From Castellaniella sp049651205 (GTDB lineage Bacteria; Pseudomonadota; Gammaproteobacteria; Burkholderiales; Burkholderiaceae_B): a DNA stretch of 64,000 nt. Shown piece after piece: positions 1 to 8,917 of this stretch; positions within the stretch are counted from its first letter, which is position 1, and each line of letters opens with the position of its first letter. The notes under the pieces were generated by a model. The model worked only from the letters and a program-made list of their open reading frames with translations, did not search any database and was not told the DNA's origin. The DNA lies in assembly GCF_049651205.1 (NCBI RefSeq), contig NZ_JBASBR010000003.1:1-64000 (forward strand), given 5' to 3'. A program made the position numbers and the translations under genes.

Positions 1-37
1 CACCACCAGACCGTGGATCCCTAGGATAGAATCGATT

Positions 38-109
38 GGGGACATCGGCATTGACTCCATTAAACGTGTTTCGTCGCAAAAACAAGTCTAATGAATGCCG
101 GTGTCCCCC
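38..109. repeat. Imperfect inverted repeat (possible REP/IS-end-like hairpin)
   Basis: GGGGACATCGGCATT at 38-52 is the reverse complement, with one mismatch, of AATGCCGGTGTCCCC at 94-108. The 41-base centre carries a further GACT/AGTC pair, so the whole block could fold as a long stem-loop. Palindromes beginning GGGGACA are common as solitary repeats and insertion-sequence ends, but no transposase is present here, so that origin is inference. I see no gene in the rest of 1-336; the only other signal is an AGGA ribosome-binding site just before the gene at 337. Confidence 0.6.
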
Positions 110-336
110 GTTAATGATGTAGAGCCCACCTGACGATCTGATTGCCGATCCCAAGACAGGCTTTACCTACCGATCCTCCTGACAAAAGAACCAGACAGGC
201 CGTGACCTTTACGCCAGAACATCCCCTTTCCTCATTCTGGTCTAAGGCTCGATACGTAATCTGAAAGCTACGCGGATTTCCGTGTGCCGGTTGCAGCTAC
301 TGCACTGGCACGACCATATGCCCGAGGATTACCATC

Positions 337-1125
337 ATGAACACTTTACCCATGGACTGGACACATACGGATGACGGACACGACCTGCTTATCAAAGTGC
401 CCGCCATTACCCCGTCCTTCTGGATCATCAAGATTTTGTCCACAACTGTCGGGGAAACTGCCGCGGATTTTCTGGCTGTGGACGCCGGTTGGGGCCAGAA
501 TACAACCCGCCTGGTCATGGCAGGCCTGCTGGCCGCTGCGCTGATCACGCAAGTACGGACACGGCGCTACACGCCCTGGAGCTATTGGCTGACAATGGTA
601 TTGGTAAGCATTGTTGGTACGCAGATCACCGATCTTTTAACCGATGACCTGGGTGTCAGCCTGTCCGCCAGCACACCCGCCTTTGCGATTGCCCTGACCG
701 GCATTTTTATTGCCTGGCACCACTCCGAACACACCTTGTCGATCCACGATATCGTGTCACGTCGGCGCGAACTGTTTTACTGGGCAGCAATTCTGTGTAC
801 GTTCTCGCTGGGTACCGCTGCGGGAGATCTGGCGACAGAAGCCCTGGGCATGGAGTTTAGCAATGGGGTTCTGATTTTTGGCGCACTGATTGCGGCCACC
901 TATATCAGTTTTGCACTGGGCGGCAATGCGGTTTTAACTTTCTGGATCGGTTACATCCTTACGCGGCCTTTTGGCGCATCGCTGGGCGATTTATTGACAC
1001 AAGCCCGGATTGATGGCGGCATGGGAATGGGTACGATGTGGACAAGCGCACTGTTTCTATCTGTGATTGTTCTGCTGGTGGCGGTAGAGTCTTATGTGGT
1101 TGGCAGCCACCGTTCTGAACAATAA
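337..1125 (+). CDS. COG4705-type multispanning membrane protein with fourfold internal repeat
   Basis: A 262-residue, strongly hydrophobic protein with no enzyme motif, resembling the uncharacterised membrane-anchored COG4705 family. It carries four copies of an exactly spaced motif W-x9-G-x4-D: W29/G39/D44, W84/G94/D99, W149/G159/D164 and W203/G213/D218. Each copy is preceded by F or Y and lies in a hydrophobic segment, which suggests four repeats of about two helices each, with an aspartate placed in or near the membrane in each. The ATG at 337 is preceded by GAGGATT. It lies 38 bases before a response regulator on the same strand and probably shares its transcript, so it may be the sensed partner or the target of that system. 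The function is unknown; a transporter is a guess based on repeat symmetry and buried acidic residues. Confidence 0.75.
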   Translation: MNTLPMDWTHTDDGHDLLIKVPAITPSFWIIKILSTTVGETAADFLAVDAGWGQNTTRLVMAGLLAAALITQVRTRRYTPWSYWLTMVLVSIVGTQITDLLTDDLGVSLSASTPAFAIALTGIFIAWHHSEHTLSIHDIVSRRRELFYWAAILCTFSLGTAAGDLATEALGMEFSNGVLIFGALIAATYISFALGGNAVLTFWIGYILTRPFGASLGDLLTQARIDGGMGMGTMWTSALFLSVIVLLVAVESYVVGSHRSEQ

Positions 1126-1163
1126 TCCAGCCATGGATCCAGTCCAACTAACGAGATAAAACC

Positions 1164-1829
1164 ATGCGTGTCCTGCTTGTCGAAGACGACCCCATGATTG
1201 GTGAAGCCATTCGGGATGCCCTGCGGGATGAATCCTATGCGGTGGATTGGATCCAGGACGGCCTGACAGTTGCTGCCACCCTGAAAGCCCAAAGCTATGA
1301 CCTGATCCTGCTGGATTTGGGCCTGCCAGGCAAGGACGGCCAACAGGTACTCACAGAACTTCGCATGCGTCGTGAAAGCGTCCCCATCCTGATCATCACC
1401 GCCAGGGATGCCTTGTCTGACCGCCTGCGCGGCCTTGATGGCGGCGCAGACGATTATGTGCTCAAGCCCTTTGAGATGGCAGAGCTTCTAGCCCGCATGC
1501 GGGCGGTGGTACGGCGCAAGGGCGGCCAAGCCAGTCCGGTGCTTGGCAACAGCACGCTGACACTCGATCCAGCATCTCAAGAGGCCACGGTAGGCGATGG
1601 GCCAGCAGTATCATTAACCGGCCGCGAGTTTGCCCTGCTGCATGCCCTGCTGATCCGACCCGGGGCGATTTTGTCCCGCAGCGCCCTGGAAGACCACATC
1701 TACGGCTGGGGTGAAGAGATCGAAAGCAATATGGTGGATTTTTTGATCCATGCCTTGCGCCGAAAACTGGGCAACAACATTATCAAGAACGTAAGAGGTG
1801 TGGGATGGAGAGTCTCAAAAGACGATTAA
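1164..1829 (+). CDS. OmpR/QseB-type response regulator
   Basis: A 221-residue two-domain regulator. The receiver domain (about 1-115) has the acidic pocket E7-D8-D9, the phosphoacceptor D51 in LLDLGLPGKDG, a Thr in IITARD and the Lys of VLKPF. The winged-helix domain (about 125-220) ends with the usual RGVGWR strand. The family binds DNA as a phosphorylated dimer. The kinase gene starts inside its last codons (25-base overlap), so the two are a cognate pair. The best family match is the QseB/PmrA/TctD group; the signal cannot be read from the sequence. Confidence 0.93.
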   Translation: MRVLLVEDDPMIGEAIRDALRDESYAVDWIQDGLTVAATLKAQSYDLILLDLGLPGKDGQQVLTELRMRRESVPILIITARDALSDRLRGLDGGADDYVLKPFEMAELLARMRAVVRRKGGQASPVLGNSTLTLDPASQEATVGDGPAVSLTGREFALLHALLIRPGAILSRSALEDHIYGWGEEIESNMVDFLIHALRRKLGNNIIKNVRGVGWRVSKDD

Positions 1830-3190
1830 ATCGCTCCATCCAGATCAAGCTTTCGTTTGTCCTGTCGGTGGTGATTGCTGCCGTTGCGATCACCGCCGGC
1901 ATATTCTCATTTGTATCGGCACTTGAAGACGCCCACGAGCGACAAGACGATGTGCTTTTTCAGGTAGCCGACCTCATGGGCCGTATCCAGGGCTCCGCCC
2001 CCTTGGCCCTGCAAAAGCTCGAACTGCAAGACCAGGATCACGACTCTTCACTGTTTGTACAAATTCTTGATCACACCCCTGCCGCGCATCAAGACTTGGG
2101 CAATCCGGTGCCCATTCCGCCCACGCTTGCTGACGGCTTGCATACCCTGGACATTGGGGACAAAAATTTTCGGGTGCTGATTCAACCACTAGCAAAGAAC
2201 ACTCGCATCGCTGTGGCCCAGGACACCGATCTGCGCGATGCAGTGGCAATCCAGGACGCCTTGCGCACGCTGGCGCCCTTTTTGATCTTGGTGCCTATTC
2301 TGTTGCTTGTCATCGCAGATCTGGTGCGCCGCGTGTTTCAACCCACCCGCGCTCTGGCCGAAGCCGTGGATGCCCGTGCAGAAACAGACTTGCACCCCAT
2401 CGCCGACAAAAACCTGCCGCGCGAGATACGGCCTTTTATCGATGCAATCAATCGGCTGCTGGCCCGGGTTTCCGAGTCGATGGAGACCCAACGCAGATTC
2501 ATTGCGGATGCTGCGCACGAACTCCGCTCGCCGGCCACTGCGCTTGCCCTGCAGGCAGAGCGCCTGAGCAAAGCTGAGATGTCTGTTGCCGCGCGAGAGC
2601 GCCTGCAAACATTGCAACAAGGGCTTGAGCGCAACCAGCACCTGCTGACCCAACTGCTGGCATTACTCAGGGCACAGGCAACCATCGATACACCGGGGAG
2701 GTCTTCTACCCATATCGGGGAAGTATTGCGAAAAGTGCTGGAAACCACATGGCCGCTTGCTGAAGCCAAGCATATTGATATCGGGGTAAGCGGTGCCGAA
2801 GACACCAAGATTGCAGTGTCGGAGCTGGATTTGACGATTCTGCTTAGAAATCTTGTGGATAACGCGATCCGCTATACCCCGGACGGTGGCCAAGTAGAGG
2901 TGCTGGTTCGCACCGAGCCCAACACTTTAGTGATTTCGGTGTCGGATACAGGCCCAGGCGTACCAGTCTCAGAGCACCAGCGCATTCTTGAACCCTTTTA
3001 TCGTGTCCTAGGCAGCGGCCAAACGGGCTCTGGCCTGGGTCTCTCGATCGTTACAGGCATTACGCGCAAACTGCAGGCCAGGATCGAATTCAACGAAGCT
3101 GACCCCATCTTGCATCGGGGCCTGCTTGTCTCGGTGGCCATTCCACTAAAAGCCCCTCATCCCAACCAAGACGCAGGCGCCCAAGCCTGA
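1805..3190 (+). CDS. Sensor histidine kinase (QseC/PmrB-like)
   Basis: A 461-residue inner-membrane kinase. It has a membrane segment at about 15-38, a periplasmic region of about 115 residues, a second membrane segment at about 155-172 and a HAMP linker. The dimerisation/phosphoacceptor helix contains ADAAHELRSP, and the ATPase domain has the N box NLVDNAIRYTP, the G1 box DTGPGVP and the G2 box GSGLGLSIV. All catalytic motifs are intact. The start codon lies within the regulator gene (25-base overlap), which suggests translational coupling. The short periplasmic domain fits direct sensing of a small ligand, metal or pH, or sensing through the membrane protein encoded upstream. It converges on the binding-protein gene that ends at 3234. 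Confidence 0.92.
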   Translation: MESLKRRLNRSIQIKLSFVLSVVIAAVAITAGIFSFVSALEDAHERQDDVLFQVADLMGRIQGSAPLALQKLELQDQDHDSSLFVQILDHTPAAHQDLGNPVPIPPTLADGLHTLDIGDKNFRVLIQPLAKNTRIAVAQDTDLRDAVAIQDALRTLAPFLILVPILLLVIADLVRRVFQPTRALAEAVDARAETDLHPIADKNLPREIRPFIDAINRLLARVSESMETQRRFIADAAHELRSPATALALQAERLSKAEMSVAARERLQTLQQGLERNQHLLTQLLALLRAQATIDTPGRSSTHIGEVLRKVLETTWPLAEAKHIDIGVSGAEDTKIAVSELDLTILLRNLVDNAIRYTPDGGQVEVLVRTEPNTLVISVSDTGPGVPVSEHQRILEPFYRVLGSGQTGSGLGLSIVTGITRKLQARIEFNEADPILHRGLLVSVAIPLKAPHPNQDAGAQA

Positions 3191-3233
3191 GATCTTGGCG
3201 GTATGGACATTTGGCAGGCAAAGATCGCCTGAT

Positions 3234-4142
3234 TCAGTTTGTCTTGAGGATTTCCGGCTCGGGGGAGTCGGTTGGATGGGCCAGCAGCTTTTTGAGCTCA
3301 GGCGTCATGGGCCAGTTGAGGTTGACGCCACGCGGCGGAATGGGTTGCGTAAACCACTTGGTGTAGAGCTTTTCGATCTGGCCATCAGCGATCATGGCTT
3401 TGACCGCGTCATCCACAGCTTTTTTAAATTTTGGATCGTTCTTGGGTTCGATGATGCCGTAGGGCTCGAAAGTATACGCATCCTTGCTGATGCTCCAGGC
3501 CTGCGGATCATGCGAATTGGCCACCAGGCCAGCCAGCAGGATGCCATCCATAAAGAAGGCCGATGCGCGCCCATGGGCGACAGTCAGAAAGGCCTCGGCG
3601 TGATCACTGGCGGTGATGATCTTCATCCCCAAGTGACGACTGGCATTGATCTCTGTCAGCCACTTCAGGTTGGTGCTGCCTGAGACTGAAATCACTGTCT
3701 TGCCCTTGAAATCCTCAAGGTGATGCAAGTTGGACGCTTTAAGCGAAGCAAAGTGCGTAGCCGAAACAAACGTGGCCGGTGCAAAGCTTACCTGCTGCTG
3801 GCGCTGGGCATTGTTGGTATCGGGCCCGCAAGAAAGATCAATTGTGCCATTGGCAATCAGTGGAATACGGGTGGAGCCAGTAACCGGAACCTCACGGACG
3901 TGGATTTTCTGCAGGCCGAGGTCTTTCTTCAGAGCGTCTGCGATGCCCTGACAAATATCCATGGCATAGCCAACCGACTGTTGGCGGTCATCCAGATAGG
4001 AGAACGGGATGGCTGCGTCCCGCGTACCGATAACAATCTCTCCAGTAGACTGGATGCGGTCGAGACGGCTGGTGGCGGCCTGCGCAACCCCGCCGCTGGC
4101 GGCGACGACAGCCGCTGCCAAGACCAAAGAAAACACTTTCAT
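3234..4142 (-). CDS. Family 3 amino-acid ABC transporter substrate-binding protein (glutamate/aspartate-like)
   Basis: A 302-residue periplasmic protein with a signal peptide (residues 1 to about 22, cleavage after AQA). The solute-binding family 3 signatures include GEIVIGTRDAAIPFSYLD near the mature N-terminus and LIANGTIDLSCG, the latter typical of GltI-like glutamate/aspartate binders. The ATG at 4142 has an AGGAG site at good spacing. No permease or ATPase genes adjoin it, so it must use components encoded elsewhere. It is on the same strand as, and 146 bases downstream of, the 5-oxoprolinase genes, whose product is glutamate. A shared role is plausible but inferred. Confidence 0.88.
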   Translation of the reverse strand: MKVFSLVLAAAVVAASGGVAQAATSRLDRIQSTGEIVIGTRDAAIPFSYLDDRQQSVGYAMDICQGIADALKKDLGLQKIHVREVPVTGSTRIPLIANGTIDLSCGPDTNNAQRQQQVSFAPATFVSATHFASLKASNLHHLEDFKGKTVISVSGSTNLKWLTEINASRHLGMKIITASDHAEAFLTVAHGRASAFFMDGILLAGLVANSHDPQAWSISKDAYTFEPYGIIEPKNDPKFKKAVDDAVKAMIADGQIEKLYTKWFTQPIPPRGVNLNWPMTPELKKLLAHPTDSPEPEILKTN

Positions 4143-4288
4143 GAAAGCTCCTGCTTAAAATCCGTTTGGCCAGCTATTTGCTGACCTTGTTGGTGCAACA
4201 TCACAATTTTAAGCAATACCAACTGGATTTATTATTCCTTCAAGCTATATGCAAATGAAGGAATCAACAGGGTAGGCAAAGCCGCAAA

Positions 4289-5965
4289 TTACACACTGAC
4301 AGCGTTAAAACGCACCTGCGCGCCCACAGGAATCTGGCCCAGCAAGTTGTGATGACGGCGGTGCACGACGGCAATGACCGGATAACCGCCCGTCAGGGGA
4401 TGATCAGCCAAAAACAATACCGGCTGACCGTTGGCCGGCACCTGAATGGCACCCATCACCGTGCCTTCGCTAGGAAGTTCTTGTACCTGCTGGCGCAAAA
4501 GCGGCTTGGCCCCTGACAAGCGCATACCCACCCGATTGGATTGCGGCGTAACCTGCCAGCATTGCTGCTGCAACAAAGTGCCCGCCCCCGGGCGAAACCA
4601 GTCTAGCCTTGGCCCCAGGACGATATCCAGCACCACAACATCATCTGGCTCAGGCATATGTGCCGGTGCTGGTGCGGATCGCCCACCCAGGGCCTGACTT
4701 TGCAGGGGATGACCGGAATCCGCAGGCGCCGCGTTTAAGTGAAAGAGGTCTCCTGTGCGCAGCATGGGCGGCCCAATATGGGCCAAAACATCGGTGGACA
4801 GGCTGCCCAGAACCTTGGCAACATCGAAGCCCCCTTGTACGGCCAGATAACAGCGAACACCGGCACGTACGGTGCCGATCCTCAGAGTATCGCCTTCACC
4901 AAGCACCAGTGCATGGCCGGCAGCGGCGGGCGCACGCATGCCAGAAGGCCGCGTCACCGCCACAGGAGCGACAGCTCCTGTCACAGCCACCACCACCCGT
5001 CCATGCACCACAATCTCCAGGCCGCCGCCTGCATTTTCAAGCACGGCGGCCTCAGGCGGATTACTGACAAGGTAATTGGCTTGCATCATCGAGGCTTGAT
5101 CCAGGGCACCCGAGGGGGAGACGCCCAGCAACGCCTTACCCGGGCGGCCAAAATCCTGAAATAAGGTTTGCATCCCCGGTTTGAGGATCTGGATGGATCG
5201 CTTCTGTTCACTGCCTTCTGGGGGCAGCGTTTTTTTCCGGCACTCAGGCCCGGGAGTGCCTGCGGGCGTGACGTCCACGGGCAGGCTGATTATCCGAGTT
5301 TTTGCGGGCAAGACACAAAACCGCACTCGGCAGCCCGGTTGCACCAAGGCAGGTGGCTGGCGATCGAGATCCCACATTTTTAAGGGCGTAACACCCAACA
5401 ACTGCCAACCACCAGGGCTGTCCGAGGGATAGACCGCGCTGAATCCGCCAGCTGCAGCAACAGACCCGGCAGGCACCCGGGTTCGCGGACTTTGCCTGCG
5501 GCGCAACCTATGAAAGCAGGGATCGCCCCCGGCAAGATAGACAAACCCGGGCGCGAAGCCGGCAAATGCAGCCACAAAATCGGTACCGGTATGGCGTTCG
5601 ATGAGTTCATCGCGACCAAGATGGAGAGTCTCGGCCACCGCATCGAGATCCTCGCCGTTATAGTGCACCGGGATCTCGATGCAGGGCGTACTCATCATGC
5701 TGTCTGTAAAAGCGGTGGCCGGATGCTTGCGTACCGCTTCTTCCGTATTTTTCAGGCAATGCTGCAACCAGACTTTGACAGCAGCACCTTCGATGGCCAC
5801 CGGATCGAACTGAACCAGCAAGGTGCGGGCAGCCGGCACCAGATCAACAATCCCTGAAGGCAAGGTACGCGACGCAACCTGAAACACAGCCAACACAACA
5901 TCCAGGGAGTGCAACTCCAGCAGTAACGCAGCATCACCGGCAGGCAGGAACCGCGGATGGCTCAT
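4289..5965 (-). CDS. pxpBC: Fused 5-oxoprolinase subunits B and C (PxpB-PxpC)
   Basis: A 558-residue protein joining two subunits usually encoded separately. Residues 1 to about 225 match PxpB (KipI/allophanate hydrolase subunit 1 family), with RFLPAGDAALL at the start and FAGFAPGFVYLAG and VPAGSVAAAGG further in. Residues about 255-558 match PxpC (KipA/subunit 2 family), with PGMQTLFQDFGRPG and NAGGGLEIVV. With PxpA it cleaves 5-oxoproline to glutamate using ATP. Its start overlaps the pxpA stop by four bases (ATGA), showing coupled translation. Fused versions are known, and the linker is about 30 residues. A urea-carboxylase role is unlikely because pxpA is adjacent. Confidence 0.92.
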   Translation of the reverse strand: MSHPRFLPAGDAALLLELHSLDVVLAVFQVASRTLPSGIVDLVPAARTLLVQFDPVAIEGAAVKVWLQHCLKNTEEAVRKHPATAFTDSMMSTPCIEIPVHYNGEDLDAVAETLHLGRDELIERHTGTDFVAAFAGFAPGFVYLAGGDPCFHRLRRRQSPRTRVPAGSVAAAGGFSAVYPSDSPGGWQLLGVTPLKMWDLDRQPPALVQPGCRVRFCVLPAKTRIISLPVDVTPAGTPGPECRKKTLPPEGSEQKRSIQILKPGMQTLFQDFGRPGKALLGVSPSGALDQASMMQANYLVSNPPEAAVLENAGGGLEIVVHGRVVVAVTGAVAPVAVTRPSGMRAPAAAGHALVLGEGDTLRIGTVRAGVRCYLAVQGGFDVAKVLGSLSTDVLAHIGPPMLRTGDLFHLNAAPADSGHPLQSQALGGRSAPAPAHMPEPDDVVVLDIVLGPRLDWFRPGAGTLLQQQCWQVTPQSNRVGMRLSGAKPLLRQQVQELPSEGTVMGAIQVPANGQPVLFLADHPLTGGYPVIAVVHRRHHNLLGQIPVGAQVRFNAVSV

Positions 5966-6732
5966 TGTCTGCCCGCCATCTCCGTAAAAGGCCCGATCTG
6001 TATGCCTGCAGCCTGCAGCCGGGCACGCACCGCCTGCGCCATGATGACCGCGCCGGGACTATCGCCGTGCACGCAAATGGAATCGGCCTGCAATCGTATC
6101 TGCGAACCATCTATTGTCGTGATCAAACCCGTCTGCACCCAATCCAGCATCCGTTGTGCAACCAGATCAGGATCCTGTAGGACAGCGCCATTTTCTTTGC
6201 GTGAGACAAGCAGGCCTTCTGGTGTGTAGGCTCGGTCGGCAAAGGCTTCGGCGGCGACTTGCAAGCCCTGTTTTTGTGCACGGGCCAAGAGCGGTGACCC
6301 CGCCAGGCCAAGCAGCACCAGGTGAGGATCAATCGACAGGATGGCGCTGATCACAGCATCGGCTTGCCGGGGATCTTGCGCGATGGTGTTGTATAGGGCG
6401 CCATGAGGTTTTACATAGCTGACGCGGGTACCGGCTGCCCGGGCGATCCCCTGCAAGGCACCAATCTGGTAAATCACATCGGCAATCAGCTCGCGAGAGG
6501 TGGGATCCATGGCGCGACGCCCGAAGCCGACCAGATCCGGATATGCAACATGTGCACCAATGATCACGCCACGCGCGGCAGCTGCTTTTACGGTATCCAG
6601 AAGGCCGGCGGGATCTCCGGCATGGAAACCACAGGCAATATTGGCGCTGGTGACGACATCCAGCATGCTGGTATCGTCACCCATTCGCCAGGCACCGAAG
6701 CTTTCTCCGAGATCACTGTTCAAGTCCATCAT
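5962..6732 (-). CDS. pxpA: 5-oxoprolinase subunit A (LamB/YcsF family)
   Basis: A 256-residue LamB/YcsF protein. The N-terminal signature MDLNSDLGESFG and the SANIACGFHAGDP block are characteristic, followed by IGAHVAYPD and YVKPHGALYN. It is the subunit that works with PxpB/PxpC in ATP-dependent ring opening of 5-oxoproline, a damage product of glutamine and glutathione metabolism. I chose the ATG at 6732 because AGGA lies just upstream and the family begins there; a longer reading to 6759 adds nine unconserved residues. First gene of the pxpA-pxpBC pair. Confidence 0.93.
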   Translation of the reverse strand: MMDLNSDLGESFGAWRMGDDTSMLDVVTSANIACGFHAGDPAGLLDTVKAAAARGVIIGAHVAYPDLVGFGRRAMDPTSRELIADVIYQIGALQGIARAAGTRVSYVKPHGALYNTIAQDPRQADAVISAILSIDPHLVLLGLAGSPLLARAQKQGLQVAAEAFADRAYTPEGLLVSRKENGAVLQDPDLVAQRMLDWVQTGLITTIDGSQIRLQADSICVHGDSPGAVIMAQAVRARLQAAGIQIGPFTEMAGRQ

Positions 6733-6795
6733 GTTTCCTGACCGGCCATATTGGCACAAGAGTACCGAAACTCCGGGCAGTGCCGCAAACCAGCG

Positions 6796-7482
6796 TCAGT
6801 ACAGAAACACAAACGGGTGAACCCAGCCCATATCCTGCGCATATTCAATCGCCTCAAATACCGGGATGGACAAGAAATACGGAAGTGCATCCCGCACCGT
6901 TTTCCAGATCCCTTGTAAATCGACGGTGACGTACGCGGGCGATTGCCATAAAGACCACTTGGGTAAAAACCGAGGCGTCTTCTGGCAGTAAGCCTGGTAA
7001 GCGCCACCAAATGCCTGTTGCAGCAGGATTTCTTCCTCGCCTACGATCCAGCGAAAAATCAGGCTGGCCAAAGCCGCCAGAATCAAGCCTACCAGCAGGC
7101 TGCCCGTTTGCAAACCAATGCCAAACACGGCCAGAATCGAAAAAACGTACAGAGAGTTTCGGCTAATCGAATAAGGCCCATCGGTAACGAGGTCTGCACC
7201 CTTGCGTCCACCAAGGTACAGCATGCATGCGCTGCGCCCGAGCACGGCAAGAATCAGCAAGGCAAGGCCGGCCCATTCGAGGGACTCATGAATCCAGGGA
7301 AGGTGTGTCCACGCCGAGGCCACCCAGGGCAAGACACAAATGGCCAAGATAGCCAGAGCACCTAACGCCCGGCGCCGGCGAACCTGGGAACGTGCCAAAT
7401 GTGCCCAGGTTGCGTCCAGCGTTGTTTTATCTACTGTGCTGTTGCCGGCGTCTGTGTCGGCATTTGCAGAAGCTTGCTGCAT
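6796..7482 (-). CDS. Isoprenylcysteine carboxyl methyltransferase-like membrane methyltransferase
   Basis: A 228-residue membrane protein of the ICMT/phospholipid methyltransferase superfamily. Hydrophobic segments lie at about 40-60, 70-92 and 115-150. The cofactor-binding region contains DGPYSISRNSLYV followed by a short helix and GEEEILLQQAFGGAYQAYC, the usual E-E...Y pattern close to the S-adenosylmethionine pocket. The ATG at 7482 is preferred because it has a GGAAA site; a start at 7530 is possible. Substrate unknown. It lies 63 bases upstream of pxpA on the same strand, probably in the same transcript. Confidence 0.75.
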   Translation of the reverse strand: MQQASANADTDAGNSTVDKTTLDATWAHLARSQVRRRRALGALAILAICVLPWVASAWTHLPWIHESLEWAGLALLILAVLGRSACMLYLGGRKGADLVTDGPYSISRNSLYVFSILAVFGIGLQTGSLLVGLILAALASLIFRWIVGEEEILLQQAFGGAYQAYCQKTPRFLPKWSLWQSPAYVTVDLQGIWKTVRDALPYFLSIPVFEAIEYAQDMGWVHPFVFLY

Positions 7483-7593
7483 ATAAGTTTCCAGTCTGAA
7501 ATGCCATCTATGGCCCACGAGTATGGACAATAGTCTTCTACAATTAGCGCAGAATTAGCGCAAGCAAAATCCAACCATCGAGGACGACAAAGC

Positions 7594-8019
7594 ATGACAT
7601 TATCCCCTTTTCATCTAGCCATCCCGGTGCACGATCTACCGGCTGCCCGCAAGTTTTATGGTGAAGTTTTTGGTCTGCCCGAAGGCCGCTCTGATACGCA
7701 ATGGGTGGATTTTAATTTTTTCGGGCACCAACTGGTGATTCATCAGCATCCCAAGACAGAAGCCCAGACCCACGCGCACACCAATGCCGTAGATGGACAC
7801 AACGTGCCGGTGCCCCACTTCGGCGTTGTACTTGAGTGGTCGCAGTGGGAGGCACTGGCAAAGCGGCTTCAAGCGTTAAACACCGCTTTTGTTATCGACC
7901 CATATATCCGGTTTGAGGGCCAAGTGGGCGAGCAAGCCACGATGTTTTTGCTGGATCCGTGTGGAAACGCCCTGGAATTCAAGGCGTTTAAAGACATCAA
8001 CCAGCTGTTTGCCAAATAA
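7594..8019 (+). CDS. VOC (glyoxalase/dioxygenase superfamily) protein
   Basis: A 141-residue single-chain VOC protein. It opens with PFHLAIPVHDLPAARKFYGEVFGL, the beta-alpha-beta start with a metal-binding His, and closes with FLLDPCGNALEFKAF, whose Glu is the usual last metal ligand. A second His occurs in the HQLVIHQHP strand. The family includes dioxygenases, lyases and resistance proteins, so the substrate cannot be assigned. It stands alone, divergent from the methyltransferase gene. Confidence 0.85.
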   Translation: MTLSPFHLAIPVHDLPAARKFYGEVFGLPEGRSDTQWVDFNFFGHQLVIHQHPKTEAQTHAHTNAVDGHNVPVPHFGVVLEWSQWEALAKRLQALNTAFVIDPYIRFEGQVGEQATMFLLDPCGNALEFKAFKDINQLFAK

Positions 8020-8043
8020 GGCGTGCTGCCCGGCCACATGCCA

Positions 8044-8898
8044 TCAGAGATTGGTTTGGTCGGGCGGTACACCTTCTGGCGAGCGCGCGGCATCGGCTCC
8101 CGTGTGGCAATCGGTGTCTGCGGTTCCGACGCCATAGCCACTCATGGACAAAGCACCCATGGCGTAGCCCCGCAACAGGGGCTTGACCACCTGCCCGGAT
8201 GCCGCCGCCAGGCCTGCTGTGTATAGCAGGGGCAAGAAGTGATCTGGCGTTGGCACAGCCTTCAAATAATCCGGATGCTCGGTGGTTTTGAGAATATCGG
8301 CCGGCGCGTCCATCAGTTGCGCAGCCACCGCATCATCAAAGCGCTGCGCCCAGTCTGTACCAAAATCAGCCCGTTCCCATTGAACCAGCCGCAGGTTATG
8401 CACCACGTTTCCGCTACTGAGAATCATCACACCCTGATGCCGTAAGGCATCCAGCTTGGACGCAAGCTCCAGATGGTAATCCAGCGGCTTCAAGGCATTG
8501 ATGGAGAGCTGGACGACGGGAATATCCGCCTTGGGAAACATATGCGCCAGCACACTCCAGGTGCCGTGATCCAGGCCCCATTGATCATGATCAGCCCCCA
8601 CCCAATGCGGCTTGGCGATCTCGGCAACCTCTCCTGCCAGCTCAGGCAAGCCAGGTGCGGGGTAATCGAAATCAAACAGCGCTTTGGGAAACCCATAAAA
8701 ATCATGAATGGTGCGTGGCTGAGCCATGGCAGTGACTGCCGTGGCACCAATAAACCAATGCGCTGACACCACCAGCAATGCCCGGGGCCGGGGCAGCGAC
8801 TTGCCCAATTGCTGCCACGTCCGGGTATAACCGTTATCTTCTAGCGCATTGGTTGGGCTGCCGTGGCCCAAAAAGACGGCAGGCATGATGGATGTCAT
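8044..8898 (-). CDS. ygiD: 4,5-DOPA-extradiol-type aromatic ring dioxygenase (YgiD-like)
   Basis: A 284-residue LigB-superfamily protein. It has the N-terminal metal site FLGHGSPTNAL, the strand VVSAHWF, the DHGTWSVLAHMFP block with catalytic His and the C-terminal DHFLPLLY, all typical of YgiD/DodA proteins, which cleave catechol-type substrates. The length is close to the family norm. It follows the DoxX gene by 19 bases on the same strand, a frequent pairing. The tail after about residue 262 is hydrophilic and unconserved. The physiological substrate is unknown. Confidence 0.88.
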   Translation of the reverse strand: MTSIMPAVFLGHGSPTNALEDNGYTRTWQQLGKSLPRPRALLVVSAHWFIGATAVTAMAQPRTIHDFYGFPKALFDFDYPAPGLPELAGEVAEIAKPHWVGADHDQWGLDHGTWSVLAHMFPKADIPVVQLSINALKPLDYHLELASKLDALRHQGVMILSSGNVVHNLRLVQWERADFGTDWAQRFDDAVAAQLMDAPADILKTTEHPDYLKAVPTPDHFLPLLYTAGLAAASGQVVKPLLRGYAMGALSMSGYGVGTADTDCHTGADAARSPEGVPPDQTNL

Positions 8899-8917
8899 AG
8901 CGAAATCTCAAAGGTGA

